DNA of 64,000 bases, from assembly GCA_965277895.1 (NCBI GenBank), contig CBDIDR010000001.1, positions 62,001-126,000 of the forward strand, in the 5' to 3' direction. This DNA comes from GCA-2862585 sp965277895 (GTDB taxonomy: Bacteria > Bacteroidota > Bacteroidia > Flavobacteriales > UBA7312). The notes below the pieces were generated by a model, which saw only the letters and a program-made list of their open reading frames with translations, had not been told where the DNA came from and made no database searches. The translations under genes and the position numbers were made by a program. How positions within the stretch are numbered: position 1 is the stretch's first letter; every line of letters starts with the position of its first letter. Shown piece by piece: positions 16,992-24,831 of the stretch.

Positions 16992-17019
16992 TTTACAATT
17001 TTTTAACATACACTTAATA
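16992..17019 (+). promoter_or_regulatory. Putative Pho box: three hexamers at 11-bp spacing
   Basis: TTTACA (16992), TTAACA (17003) and TTAATA (17014) recur exactly every 11 bp. Similar hexamer arrays occur before pstS and the PiT-like gene. PhoP of Bacillus is known to bind TTAACA-type repeats with 4-6 nt spacers, and PhoB-family regulators bind 11-bp-spaced direct repeats. The last repeat begins 27 bp before the porin -7 box. Confidence 0.7.
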
Positions 17020-17040
17020 TTGGGTTGGATTATGTAAACT

Positions 17041-17048
17041 TATATTTG
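17041..17048 (+). promoter_or_regulatory. -7 promoter box of the porin gene
   Basis: TATATTTG is an exact TAnnTTTG match 26 nt before the porin ATG. TTG at 17020-17022 could be the -33 element at a normal spacing. The Pho-type repeats lie just upstream. Confidence 0.65.
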
Positions 17049-17074
17049 CATCGTAATAAAAAACAACAAACAAA

Positions 17075-18037
17075 ATGAAAAAAATCGTTTACACTTTAAC
17101 ACTTTTATTTATCGGTACGTGGGCTATGGCTCAAAGTCAGCCACATGCCAAAATCTTTAGTAATTTCAATTACAACCTTTCACAAGACGACAACAATTTC
17201 AAAGCTTTTGAAGTAAATAGAGCTTATCTTGGCTATAGCCATTCATTAAGCGAAGACTTCAAAGCAAAGGTAACTTTTGATGTTGGCAACAACAGCTCAG
17301 GAAGTACCTACACTGCTTTCTTGAAAATTGCTTCTTTAAGCTGGAAAGCAAATGATAACATGAACGTTAACTTCGGTATGATTGGAGCTAAAAACTTCAA
17401 ATTCATGGAGAAGGCTTGGGGACACAGATACATATATAAGTCTTTACAAGACAAGCACAAATGGGCAAACTCAGCCGATGTTGGTGTATCATTAGATTAT
17501 GTGTTCAACAGTAAACTAAGTTTAGATGCTCAAGTTCTTAATGGCGAAGGCTACAAAAAAGAACAAGAAGCTAATGGCCTTTTCAGAGGAAGTGCTGGTA
17601 TGACTTACAACGCATCGGACAATTTGGCGGTAAGAGTACATTATGATGTTGTGCCTCGTGAGACATATGGTGAAAATGTTGCTCACCAGAACACAACAAG
17701 TGCTGCAATGGCTTATTCAGGCGATGGCTATAAAGTAGGTCTAGAATACAATATTCAAGAAAATGCACAAAACGTAAGCGACAGAGAACGTACAGGTATT
17801 TCAGCTTACGGAACTTATAACTTATCTAATGGCATGTCCTTATTTGGTCGATACGATGAGTTAGCATCCGATGAAGATTGGAACATCTCAAGAGATGGAT
17901 CGTTTATGATTGTAGGTATTGAAAAAGAAATGGTAAAAGGGGTTAAAGTTGCCTTAAATTACCAAAGCTGGACAAATGCTGCGGAAAACGCAGAAGCTGA
18001 AGAAAGTGTATTCTTAAACTTTGAATACAAGTTCTAA
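17075..18037 (+). CDS. Outer-membrane porin, probably phosphate-starvation induced
   Basis: A 320-residue outer-membrane protein: signal peptide of about 20 residues (ending AMAQ), then many short amphipathic strands and a C-terminal phenylalanine (FLNFEYKF), the signature recognised by the BAM complex. The strand pattern and turn residues resemble phosphate-selective porins (OprO/OprP type), but the similarity is not strong enough to name it on sequence alone. Its promoter has a Pho-type repeat array and it sits between the two-component genes and pstS, so a role in anion or phosphate entry is likely. A clear intrinsic terminator follows. Confidence 0.75.
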   Translation: MKKIVYTLTLLFIGTWAMAQSQPHAKIFSNFNYNLSQDDNNFKAFEVNRAYLGYSHSLSEDFKAKVTFDVGNNSSGSTYTAFLKIASLSWKANDNMNVNFGMIGAKNFKFMEKAWGHRYIYKSLQDKHKWANSADVGVSLDYVFNSKLSLDAQVLNGEGYKKEQEANGLFRGSAGMTYNASDNLAVRVHYDVVPRETYGENVAHQNTTSAAMAYSGDGYKVGLEYNIQENAQNVSDRERTGISAYGTYNLSNGMSLFGRYDELASDEDWNISRDGSFMIVGIEKEMVKGVKVALNYQSWTNAAENAEAEESVFLNFEYKF

Positions 18038-18060
18038 ATTTAAATTGATTTGGTTAGTTA

Positions 18061-18088
18061 AAGTGAGGGTTTATCCCTCACTTTTTTT
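18061..18088 (+). terminator. Intrinsic terminator after the porin gene
   Basis: A 9-bp perfect stem (AAGTGAGGG / CCCTCACTT) with a 5-nt TTTAT loop is followed by five more T residues, about 25 bp after the porin stop. It separates the porin from the pst operon. Confidence 0.93.
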
Positions 18089-18108
18089 ATGCTCTACTAA
18101 GCTATAAT

Positions 18109-18164
18109 TTAACAATTTACAATTACTTAACAATAGACTTCAAATACTTTACAAATAGTTAATA
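18109..18164 (+). promoter_or_regulatory. Putative Pho box array before pstS
   Basis: TTAACA (18109), TTTACA (18116), TTAACA (18127), TTTACA (18148) and TTAATA (18159) are present; 18116-18127 and 18148-18159 are 11 bp apart, and the two pairs are about two turns (21 bp from 18127 to 18148) apart. The array ends 31 bp before the TATGTTTG box. This would be the operator of the pst operon. Confidence 0.65.
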
Positions 18165-18195
18165 TTTAGATAAGGTAAAGGTTTTTTTACAGCAG

Positions 18196-18203
18196 TATGT
18201 TTG
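18196..18203 (+). promoter_or_regulatory. -7 promoter box of the pst operon
   Basis: TATGTTTG is an exact TAnnTTTG match, 24 nt before the pstS ATG. Confidence 0.65.
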
Positions 18204-18227
18204 CATCAAAATAATCAATAAATAAAA

Positions 18228-19166
18228 ATGAAAACAATAGGAAAATTACTTTTAACACTATCTGCCTTTGCACTTATTGCTTGTGGTGGTGGCGAACAAA
18301 AATCTGACATGAATTCCTTAAGCGGAGACATCAAAATTGACGGCTCAAGTACAGTGTATCCAATCACTGAAGCGGTTGCTGAGGAATTCAGAGCTGTACA
18401 GCCAAAAATCAATGTTACAGTTGGAGTGTCTGGAACTGGTGGTGGTTTCAAGAAATTTATGAGAGGAGAAATTGATATCAATGATGCTTCTCGACCAATT
18501 AAAGCAAAAGAGGCTGAGGCTTGTAAAGAAGTTGGTATCGATTACCTAGAATTAAGCGTAGCTTATGATGGTTTAGCGGTTTTAATTAATCCAGAAAATG
18601 ACTGGGTTGACTACCTTACTATCGATGAATTAAAGAAAATATGGAGTCCTGAAGCACAAGGTAAAATAATGTACTGGGACCAAGTGAGAGAAGGATGGCC
18701 GCACGAAGAGCTACACCTATTCGGACCTGGTGTTGCTTCTGGAACATACGACTACTTTGCTGAAGCTATTTGTGGTAAAAAAGTAGGAACGCGTGGAGAC
18801 TTTACTGCTTCTGAAGATGATCATGTATTAGTTCAAGGTATTGCAACAGATAAATTTGCTTTAGGATTCTTTGGTCTAGCTTACTATGAAGAAAACAAAG
18901 ACAAACTAAATATTATTGGTGTAGATAATGGTAATGGTCCAATCATCCCAACATTAGAAACAGTAGGAAATGGCACTTATGCACCTCTTTCACGACCAAT
19001 ATTTGTATACGTAAGTAGTGTTGCTGCTGCTAAAGAAGAAGTAAGAGAATTTGTTTCTTTCTACTTAGATAGTGCTCCATCATTAGTATCTGAAGTGGGT
19101 TACATTCCATTGCCACAAGTAGAATACGATATAGAAAAAGAGAAATTTAATGCGTTCATTAAATAA
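18228..19166 (+). CDS. pstS: Phosphate-binding lipoprotein PstS
   Basis: PstS captures phosphate for the PstCAB transporter. The 312-residue protein has a lipobox ending at Cys19 (LSAFALIAC), so it is anchored in a membrane. The phosphate-loop DGSSTVYPITEAVAEEF follows at about residues 40-55, with GVSGTGGGFKKF and the GVASGTYDYFAEA loop that complete the anion site. It is the first gene of the operon; a 98-bp gap holding a UUCG hairpin separates it from pstC. Pho-type repeats lie upstream, in keeping with induction by low phosphate. Confidence 0.96.
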   Translation: MKTIGKLLLTLSAFALIACGGGEQKSDMNSLSGDIKIDGSSTVYPITEAVAEEFRAVQPKINVTVGVSGTGGGFKKFMRGEIDINDASRPIKAKEAEACKEVGIDYLELSVAYDGLAVLINPENDWVDYLTIDELKKIWSPEAQGKIMYWDQVREGWPHEELHLFGPGVASGTYDYFAEAICGKKVGTRGDFTASEDDHVLVQGIATDKFALGFFGLAYYEENKDKLNIIGVDNGNGPIIPTLETVGNGTYAPLSRPIFVYVSSVAAAKEEVREFVSFYLDSAPSLVSEVGYIPLPQVEYDIEKEKFNAFIK

Positions 19167-19226
19167 ATCTGTGATAGTAGTTTTTTCATTGCGAAAATTG
19201 AAAGGATTAATTACAACTATCCCTGT

Positions 19227-19248
19227 CCAAGCAACTTCGGTTGCTTGG
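19227..19248 (+). other. Strong RNA hairpin with UUCG tetraloop between pstS and pstC
   Basis: A perfect 9-bp stem (CCAAGCAAC / GTTGCTTGG) closes the very stable cUUCGg tetraloop. No T-run follows, so it is not a classical terminator. It sits after the pstS stop and 16 bp before the pstC ATG. Such hairpins often protect the upstream mRNA from 3' decay or reduce downstream expression, fitting the need for more PstS than permease; this role is inferred. Confidence 0.8.
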
Positions 19249-19264
19249 ATATTCTAATAAAAGG

Positions 19265-20146
19265 ATGACTAGAAGAAATAAAGAAAAATTAATTGAATGG
19301 CTTTTAAAAAGCAGTGCTGTGGTTACAATACTAACGACAGTTGGTATTATTTGGGTATTGCTTTCAGAAAGCTATTCCTTTTTTCAAGAAGTTTCTCTAT
19401 TAGATTTTCTTACTGATACAGAGTGGACACCTTTATTTGCCATCAAACACTTTGGCATTATGCCATTAATAGCAGGCACATTACTCACCACTTTTATAGC
19501 TGTTTCTGTAGCACTTCCTCTAGGATTAACTATAGCAGTCTATCTCAGTGAATATGCCCCCAAAAGATTTAGAAAAATAGTTAAGCCCATGCTAGAGGTA
19601 TTAGCAGCAGTTCCTACTGTTGTTTACGGCTTCTTTGCACTTATGGTTGTGACTCCATTTTTACAAAAACTAATTCCTGGAATGGCTGGATTCAATGCTT
19701 TATCGGCAGGAATAGTAATGGGAATTATGATTATTCCATTTGTAAGTTCACTGAGTGAAGATGCCTTGCAAGCTGTACCAAAGTCACTGAGAAATGCCTC
19801 TTACGGTCTTGGGTCGACACGTTTTCAAACAGCCTTTAAAGTAATGGTTCCAGCGGCGTCATCAGGAATTATAGTGTCAGTAATTTTAGCTTTTTCTAGA
19901 GCTATTGGGGAAACTATGATTGTAGCAATTGCTGCTGGTCAACAACCTCGACTAACAGCAAATCCATTAGTTCCTATTGAAACCATTACCGCCTATATTG
20001 TTCAAGTTAGCTTAGGAGATGTGCCGCATGGTTCGCTAGAATACAAAACCATATTTGCTGCTGGAATGACACTTTTTGTTTTCACTTTTATATTAAATAA
20101 TATCAGTTTTTGGGTAAGAAAAAAATTCAGAGAACAATATGACTAA
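19265..20146 (+). CDS. pstC: Phosphate ABC transporter permease PstC
   Basis: A 293-residue inner-membrane permease with about six membrane segments, the first near residues 18-38. The cytoplasmic coupling loop EDALQAVPKSLRNASYGLGSTRFQTAFKVMVP sits near residue 170 and docks on PstB. The conserved AIGETMIVAIAAG stretch follows. ATG 19265 is chosen because the upstream in-frame TTG lies inside the UUCG hairpin. It overlaps pstA by 8 bases, as usual in this operon. PstC with PstA forms the phosphate channel. Confidence 0.95.
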   Translation: MTRRNKEKLIEWLLKSSAVVTILTTVGIIWVLLSESYSFFQEVSLLDFLTDTEWTPLFAIKHFGIMPLIAGTLLTTFIAVSVALPLGLTIAVYLSEYAPKRFRKIVKPMLEVLAAVPTVVYGFFALMVVTPFLQKLIPGMAGFNALSAGIVMGIMIIPFVSSLSEDALQAVPKSLRNASYGLGSTRFQTAFKVMVPAASSGIIVSVILAFSRAIGETMIVAIAAGQQPRLTANPLVPIETITAYIVQVSLGDVPHGSLEYKTIFAAGMTLFVFTFILNNISFWVRKKFREQYD

Positions 20147-20996
20147 CTCAAAGAAAAATAGAATCAAAGACCGAATTTTTGAATACTTCGGAATCGCAAG
20201 CACCTTTTTTGGCTTGGTAATTTTGGCAATTTTCATCGGTAATATATTAGTCGATGGTCTTTCAAGAATTGATTGGGATTTCATGACTAGTTTGCCTTCT
20301 AGAAAAGCTGATAGAGCAGGAATTTTCACCGCTTGGTCTGGCTCACTATGGATTTTAGTACTTACCACCTTAATCGCTTTTCCTCTTGGTGTATCTGCTG
20401 GCGTTTATTTAGAAGAATACGGTAAGAAAACTAAACTAGCTTCATTACTAGAAGTCAACATTTCAAATTTAGCTGGCGTTCCATCAATCATTTATGGACT
20501 ATTGGGCTTGGAGATTTTTGTGCGTGTATTCAAAATGGGTAATAGCATATTGGCTGGAGCCTTTACCTTATCGTTACTAGTTTTGCCCATTATTATAGTA
20601 GCAACGAGAGAATCTATAAGAGCAGTTCCACCAAGTATTCGAGCCGCTTCATATGGTTTAGGAGCAACTAAATGGCAAACTATTTGGCATCAGGTATTGC
20701 CGAGTTCTTTTGGCGGAATTTTAACTGGTGTTATTCTAGCTATTTCAAGGGCAGTTGGAGAAACCGCTCCTTTAATTGTTGTTGGAGCTTTAGCGTACGT
20801 TCCTTTTGCACCAAGTTCACCAATGGATGAATTTACGGTAATGCCTATTCAGATTTTCAATTGGGTATCGCGACCACAACACGGCTTTACTATTAATGCT
20901 GCCGCAGCAATCATTATATTATTAATCATCACATTTGTTATGAATGGCATAGCCGTTTATCTAAGAAACAGATGGGAAAAGAAAATTAGTTGGTAA
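20139..20996 (+). CDS. pstA: Phosphate ABC transporter permease PstA
   Basis: A 285-residue permease, partner of PstC, with six predicted membrane segments. The ABC-coupling loop RESIRAVPPSIRAASYGLGATKWQTIWHQVLP is near residue 150 and the AVGETAPLIVVGAL stretch is near 205; both are family hallmarks. It overlaps pstC by 8 bases and ends 5 bases before the pstB ATG, so the permease and ATPase genes are tightly coupled. No unusual residues were noticed. Confidence 0.95.
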   Translation: MTNSKKNRIKDRIFEYFGIASTFFGLVILAIFIGNILVDGLSRIDWDFMTSLPSRKADRAGIFTAWSGSLWILVLTTLIAFPLGVSAGVYLEEYGKKTKLASLLEVNISNLAGVPSIIYGLLGLEIFVRVFKMGNSILAGAFTLSLLVLPIIIVATRESIRAVPPSIRAASYGLGATKWQTIWHQVLPSSFGGILTGVILAISRAVGETAPLIVVGALAYVPFAPSSPMDEFTVMPIQIFNWVSRPQHGFTINAAAAIIILLIITFVMNGIAVYLRNRWEKKISW

Positions 20997-21001
20997 AAAA
21001 T

Positions 21002-21769
21002 ATGACAACAAAACCATCATACATATTAGAAACTAAGTCGCTAGATGTATTTTATGGCGATATGCACGCCTTAAAAAATATTGATATGCAAATAGAACGC
21101 AATAAAGTGACGGCTTTTATTGGTCCTTCAGGCTGCGGTAAATCAACTTTTTTAAGAGTCTTTAATAGAATGAACGACTACATTGAGTCATACAGAATGG
21201 AAGGCGAGGTATTCATGGATAATGAAAATATTTATGGCAAGTCTATACTAGTCGATGAGCTAAGAAAAAATATTGGAATGGTGTTTCAGAAACCAAATCC
21301 ATTTCCAAAAAGTATTTATGAAAACGTTGTTTACGGCCTAAAAATTCAAGGGATAAAAGACAAGAAATTCCTAACAGAGAGAGCTGAAAAGTCTTTGAAA
21401 CAATCGGCACTATGGGATGAGGTTAAAGACGATTTAAACAAATCGGCATTAGCCTTATCAGGAGGTCAACAACAACGCTTGTGTATTGCAAGAGCCTTAG
21501 CAGTAGAGCCTTCTGTTTTGTTGATGGATGAACCAACTTCAGCTCTTGACCCCATTTCTACTGCAAAAGTGGAAGAGTTAATTCATGAACTAAAAGAAAA
21601 ATATAGTATCGTTATCGTTACCCACAATATGCAACAAGCCTCAAGGATTAGTGATAATACTGCATTCTTTTACATGGGAGACCTAATCGAGTTTGGGAAG
21701 ACAGAAGAAATATTTAGAAATCCAAAACAAGAACGAACTCAAAACTACATTACTGGTAGATTTGGATAA
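21002..21769 (+). CDS. pstB: Phosphate ABC transporter ATPase PstB
   Basis: A 255-residue ABC ATPase. Walker A GPSGCGKST is at residues 41-49, Q-loop at VFQKPNPFP, signature LSGGQQQR near residue 155, Walker B LLMDEPTSALDP and H-loop VTHNM. QKPNPFP after the Q-loop is characteristic of PstB. ATG 21002 is preferred to the TTG at 20990 that overlaps pstA. It powers phosphate import and, with PhoU and the kinase, is thought to report phosphate status. phoU begins 11 bp downstream. Confidence 0.97.
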   Translation: MTTKPSYILETKSLDVFYGDMHALKNIDMQIERNKVTAFIGPSGCGKSTFLRVFNRMNDYIESYRMEGEVFMDNENIYGKSILVDELRKNIGMVFQKPNPFPKSIYENVVYGLKIQGIKDKKFLTERAEKSLKQSALWDEVKDDLNKSALALSGGQQQRLCIARALAVEPSVLLMDEPTSALDPISTAKVEELIHELKEKYSIVIVTHNMQQASRISDNTAFFYMGDLIEFGKTEEIFRNPKQERTQNYITGRFG

Positions 21770-21780
21770 TACTAAAACTT

Positions 21781-22440
21781 ATGACTCAAATAGAACAAGA
21801 AATTAATGGATTAAGAAAAGAACTGCTAAATATGTTTTTAGCGGTGAATAATCAGTTGCTAAAAAGTGAAAAAGCATTGTTGGAGTTTGATAAAGACTTA
21901 GCAGCAGAAATAACTAATGCTGAAAAGAGAATCAATTCATTAGAATTAAAAATTGACAGAGATTGCGAAAATATTCTCGCCTTATTTTCTCCTGTAGCTG
22001 TAGATTTGAGGTTTGTTTTATCCGTTTATAAAATAACACACGAGCTTGAAAGAATTGCTGATATAGCAGACGGTATTGCAAACTATGTTAACAATCTGAA
22101 TACTCCATTTCCAAAACAAGCCATTAATGAGATAAAGATTAAAGAAATGTTTGCACAAACTCAGGCTATGATGGATAATGTCATTGAAGCATTTGAAAAA
22201 GAAGATACAAAAATCGCGAGGCGTGTGTTCAAACAAGACGAACTTCTTAATTCTATCAATAGCACTGCAAGTACAGTAATTATTAGTAATTATGAAGAGT
22301 CTTCAGCTGAAAGTTTATTCTATTTACTTTCCTGTGTAAGAAAATTAGAGCGTGCTGGAGATCTCACAAAAAACATTGCTGAAGAACTAATTTTCTCGAT
22401 AGAGTCAAAAGTAATTAAGCACAAAAAAAACAGAAAATAA
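21781..22440 (+). CDS. phoU: Phosphate signalling protein PhoU
   Basis: A 219-residue all-helical protein with the two three-helix bundles of PhoU. The repeated metal-binding signatures are visible: E-x-x-R-x-A-D (HELERIADIADGI near residue 88 and RKLERAGDLTKNI near residue 185). PhoU links the Pst transporter to the histidine kinase and restrains it when phosphate is plentiful. It lies last in the pst operon, as in most bacteria. Together with the kinase-regulator pair about 5 kb upstream, the complete phosphate-signalling set is in this window. Confidence 0.94.
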   Translation: MTQIEQEINGLRKELLNMFLAVNNQLLKSEKALLEFDKDLAAEITNAEKRINSLELKIDRDCENILALFSPVAVDLRFVLSVYKITHELERIADIADGIANYVNNLNTPFPKQAINEIKIKEMFAQTQAMMDNVIEAFEKEDTKIARRVFKQDELLNSINSTASTVIISNYEESSAESLFYLLSCVRKLERAGDLTKNIAEELIFSIESKVIKHKKNRK

Positions 22441-22448
22441 GTAGTCTC

Positions 22449-22487
22449 TTAACAATTTCTTAACATTAGATTTACTTTCAATTAACT
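22449..22487 (+). promoter_or_regulatory. Putative Pho box: four hexamers at exact 11-bp spacing
   Basis: TTAACA (22449), TTAACA (22460), TTTACT (22471) and TTAACT (22482) recur every 11 bp, the most regular array of the three. It ends 20 bp before a TTCATTTG box at 22508, closely matching the geometry at the porin promoter. It probably controls the small ORF and the PiT-like transporter. Confidence 0.72.
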
Positions 22488-22507
22488 TGATTTGGAGTTA
22501 ATTCCTA

Positions 22508-22515
22508 TTCATTTG
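22508..22515 (+). promoter_or_regulatory. Probable -7 box of the PiT-like transcript
   Basis: TTCATTTG differs from TAnnTTTG at one position. It lies 26 bp after the start of the last Pho-type hexamer and 29 nt before the small ORF at 22545. Confidence 0.45.
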
Positions 22516-22544
22516 TCTCGTAATTAATCTGATAATAATAGACA

Positions 22545-22631
22545 ATGGAAACTATCAAAAACAAAACAGACATTAGTAAACTTCTTTATGTAGTAATAAT
22601 GGTTGCAGTATACACTATTGCTGTACTATAA
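22545..22631 (+). CDS. Possible 28-residue single-span membrane peptide
   Basis: ATG to TAA encodes METIKNKTDISK followed by a hydrophobic stretch (LLYVVIMVAVYTIAVL) long enough to span a membrane. It lies downstream of the Pho-type array and 28 bp before the PiT-like gene, so it would be transcribed with the transporter under phosphate starvation. It could be a small regulatory or accessory subunit of the transporter, a leader peptide, or chance. No family was recognised. No shine-dalgarno motif was evident, which is normal here. Confidence 0.5.
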   Translation: METIKNKTDISKLLYVVIMVAVYTIAVL

Positions 22632-22659
22632 TTTTACCTAACCTTAAAGATTTATTATT

Positions 22660-23802
22660 ATGAGGAAGTTGATGTCTAAATTCAGCTATCCGACTAACCT
22701 TTGGATTCAAAAAGGTGAAAGGAATTTTCTAACTTTTATTGTTGTTGCCTTTATTTTGGCAATGTTTGCTACTCCTTACCCTCAGATTGGTATGTGGGTT
22801 GGTTTCGTATTTGCTGCCTATGCAGCTGTTGCGAATGATAGTATTCAAACACTGGGTACATTTATCGCATCCAACCAAGAAAAGAAATGGTGGGTACTGT
22901 GGATATTTATTGGTGGTATTTTCCTAGCCACTGTTGGTTATTCATGGTTTGTGTTTGACGGAGACGTAAGTCATGGTCGACTGATGGCAAAAGGCTTTGA
23001 AAAATCACCTACAGATTTTCACTTTTTACAGATAGCCGCTCCTATATTCTTATTGATTCTTACGCGTTTAAGAATGCCTGTGTCAACGACATTCATTCTA
23101 TTGACATCATTTGCTGCAGCTCCTGCTGCAGTAGGCAAGGTTCTTGCAAAGAGTATGAGTGGATATGTATTGGCCTTTTTTATGGGTTTCATTATTTTCA
23201 TACTTATATCTCAATGGGCAAAAAAGAAATTTACTGGTGAAGCTAAGTTTGGATGGACCATTGCACAATGGATTACAAGTGGTACATTATGGTCTGTATG
23301 GCTAATGCAAGATGCAGCAAACATTGCTGTTTATCTTCCTAGAAGCATGAGCTTTGGACAATTCGCCGGTTTTGCTGGTGTTGTATTTATTGGATTAGGC
23401 TTATTACTCTACTACAAAGGCGGAAGAATCCAAAAAATTGTTACTGAAAAATCAGTAGTAACAGATGTTCGATTTGCTACTATTATTGATTTTATCTACT
23501 GTATTATTTTATTCTACTTCAAATTATATTCTAAAGTACCAATGAGTACAACATGGGTATTTATCGGACTATTAGGCGGTAGAGAGGTAGCTATGGCTAT
23601 CCGTAACTCTGGTGAAAATAGCACCGCTATGGCTTTCAAGCTACTAATTAAAGATTTCTCATATGCTTTAATCGGTTTAATTATATCCATCGCTATTGCT
23701 ATTGGAGTAAATGACCAGCTTACATTCAGCTCCATGGTAGTTGAAATTCCAAAAGAATTCGCTGCTGGTATTACTAAATTCTTTGGTAAGCTAGGGTTCT
23801 AA
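22660..23802 (+). CDS. PiT-family-like inorganic phosphate transporter
   Basis: A 380-residue polytopic membrane protein (about 9-10 membrane segments). The motif AVANDSIQTLGTFIAS near residue 60 resembles the PiT/PHO4 signature (ANDxANxxGT-type), and a second conserved region RMPVSTTFILLTSFAAAPAAVGK near residue 145 matches the PiT inverted repeat. It is divergent from classical PiT sequences and similar Bacteroidota proteins are often annotated only as hypothetical. The Pho-type repeats upstream and the adjacent pst operon support phosphate transport. A strong terminator follows. Confidence 0.68.
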   Translation: MRKLMSKFSYPTNLWIQKGERNFLTFIVVAFILAMFATPYPQIGMWVGFVFAAYAAVANDSIQTLGTFIASNQEKKWWVLWIFIGGIFLATVGYSWFVFDGDVSHGRLMAKGFEKSPTDFHFLQIAAPIFLLILTRLRMPVSTTFILLTSFAAAPAAVGKVLAKSMSGYVLAFFMGFIIFILISQWAKKKFTGEAKFGWTIAQWITSGTLWSVWLMQDAANIAVYLPRSMSFGQFAGFAGVVFIGLGLLLYYKGGRIQKIVTEKSVVTDVRFATIIDFIYCIILFYFKLYSKVPMSTTWVFIGLLGGREVAMAIRNSGENSTAMAFKLLIKDFSYALIGLIISIAIAIGVNDQLTFSSMVVEIPKEFAAGITKFFGKLGF

Positions 23803-23827
23803 ATTCAAAAAATATATTATTTAATTG

Positions 23828-23860
23828 AAAAGCTCCTCCATAATAAGAGGAGCTTTTTTT
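23828..23860 (+). terminator. Intrinsic terminator after the PiT-like gene
   Basis: An 11-bp stem (AAAAGCTCCTC / GAGGAGCTTTT) with an 8-nt loop and a trailing T-run lies 25 bp after the stop. The T-run merges with TATTTTCG at 23860-23867, which may be the -7 box of the next gene. Confidence 0.9.
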
Positions 23861-23871
23861 ATTTTCGCCAT

Positions 23872-24831
23872 ATGAATTGGGTATTTGAAAAACAGTTATC
23901 GTTTGAAGAGAAAGCTCTAAAGGTATTTCATCTTCAAGCAAATAATTGCGAGCCCTACAAACGGTATTTGAACTTACTCAAAACCGATATCAATAGCATT
24001 ACATCAATTCAAGACATCCCTTTCTTACCCATAGAGTTTTTTAAGAGTCATTCGATAATATCAAACGATAATCCTATTGAAAAAACATTTACAAGTAGCG
24101 GAACTACGGGTCAAGACGTAAGCCAACACCATATTACTGATCTAAGTATATATACTGAAAGTTTTATTCGAGGATTTGAGCATTTTTACGGAACAGCTGA
24201 GGACTATCGCATACTAGCACTGTTACCCTCATACCTTGAAAGAGAAGGCTCTTCATTAGTCTATATGTGCAATCGCCTCATTGAAAATAGCCAACACCAA
24301 GAAAGCGGATTCTACCTTCATAATCTTGAAGATTTAGCAAAGATAATATCACAGAAATCGGAGAAAAAAACCTTACTCATCGGGGTAAGTTATGCTTTAT
24401 TAGACTTAGCCGAACAGTTCCCTCAAAAACTGGAAAATGTCATAGTCATGGAAACTGGCGGAATGAAAGGACAGCGAAAAGAAATGATAAAATCAGAACT
24501 TCATGATGTTCTCAAAAAAGCCTTTCAACTGAATACCATTCACTCCGAATATGGCATGACGGAATTGCTTTCTCAAGCGTATTCCAAAAGCAATGGAATT
24601 TTTGAAACACCGCCTTGGATGAAAGTTATAATTCGTGATACGCAAGACCCTTTTACCATATTAAATCACCAAAAGACTGGAGGCATTAATATAATTGACT
24701 TAGCCAATATTAATTCCTGTTCATTTATCGCTACTCAAGACTTAGGAAAAACAATTGACGAATACTCTTTTGAACTGAAAGGCCGTTTCGAACTTTCGGA
24801 CATTAGAGGTTGTAACTTACTTATTCAATAA
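23872..24831 (+). CDS. LuxE/PaaK-type acyl-activating enzyme
   Basis: A 319-residue enzyme of the LuxE acyl-protein synthetase / phenylacetate-CoA ligase (ANL-like) fold. The nucleotide-binding TFTSSGTTGQ is near residue 78, HSEYGMTELLSQAYS near residue 225 and a C-terminal TQDLGKTIDEYSFELKGR block are typical. It probably activates a carboxylic acid as acyl-AMP; the substrate is unknown, though many Flavobacteria carry it as a single gene. It has a TATTTTCG box just upstream, 4 nt before the ATG. The next gene overlaps its stop by one base. Confidence 0.78.
   Translation: MNWVFEKQLSFEEKALKVFHLQANNCEPYKRYLNLLKTDINSITSIQDIPFLPIEFFKSHSIISNDNPIEKTFTSSGTTGQDVSQHHITDLSIYTESFIRGFEHFYGTAEDYRILALLPSYLEREGSSLVYMCNRLIENSQHQESGFYLHNLEDLAKIISQKSEKKTLLIGVSYALLDLAEQFPQKLENVIVMETGGMKGQRKEMIKSELHDVLKKAFQLNTIHSEYGMTELLSQAYSKSNGIFETPPWMKVIIRDTQDPFTILNHQKTGGINIIDLANINSCSFIATQDLGKTIDEYSFELKGRFELSDIRGCNLLIQ

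Noticed and set aside
19227..19248. The UUCG hairpin as an intrinsic terminator
   Set aside because: There is no T-run on either side and pstC-pstA-pstB follow in the same operon, so termination is unlikely.
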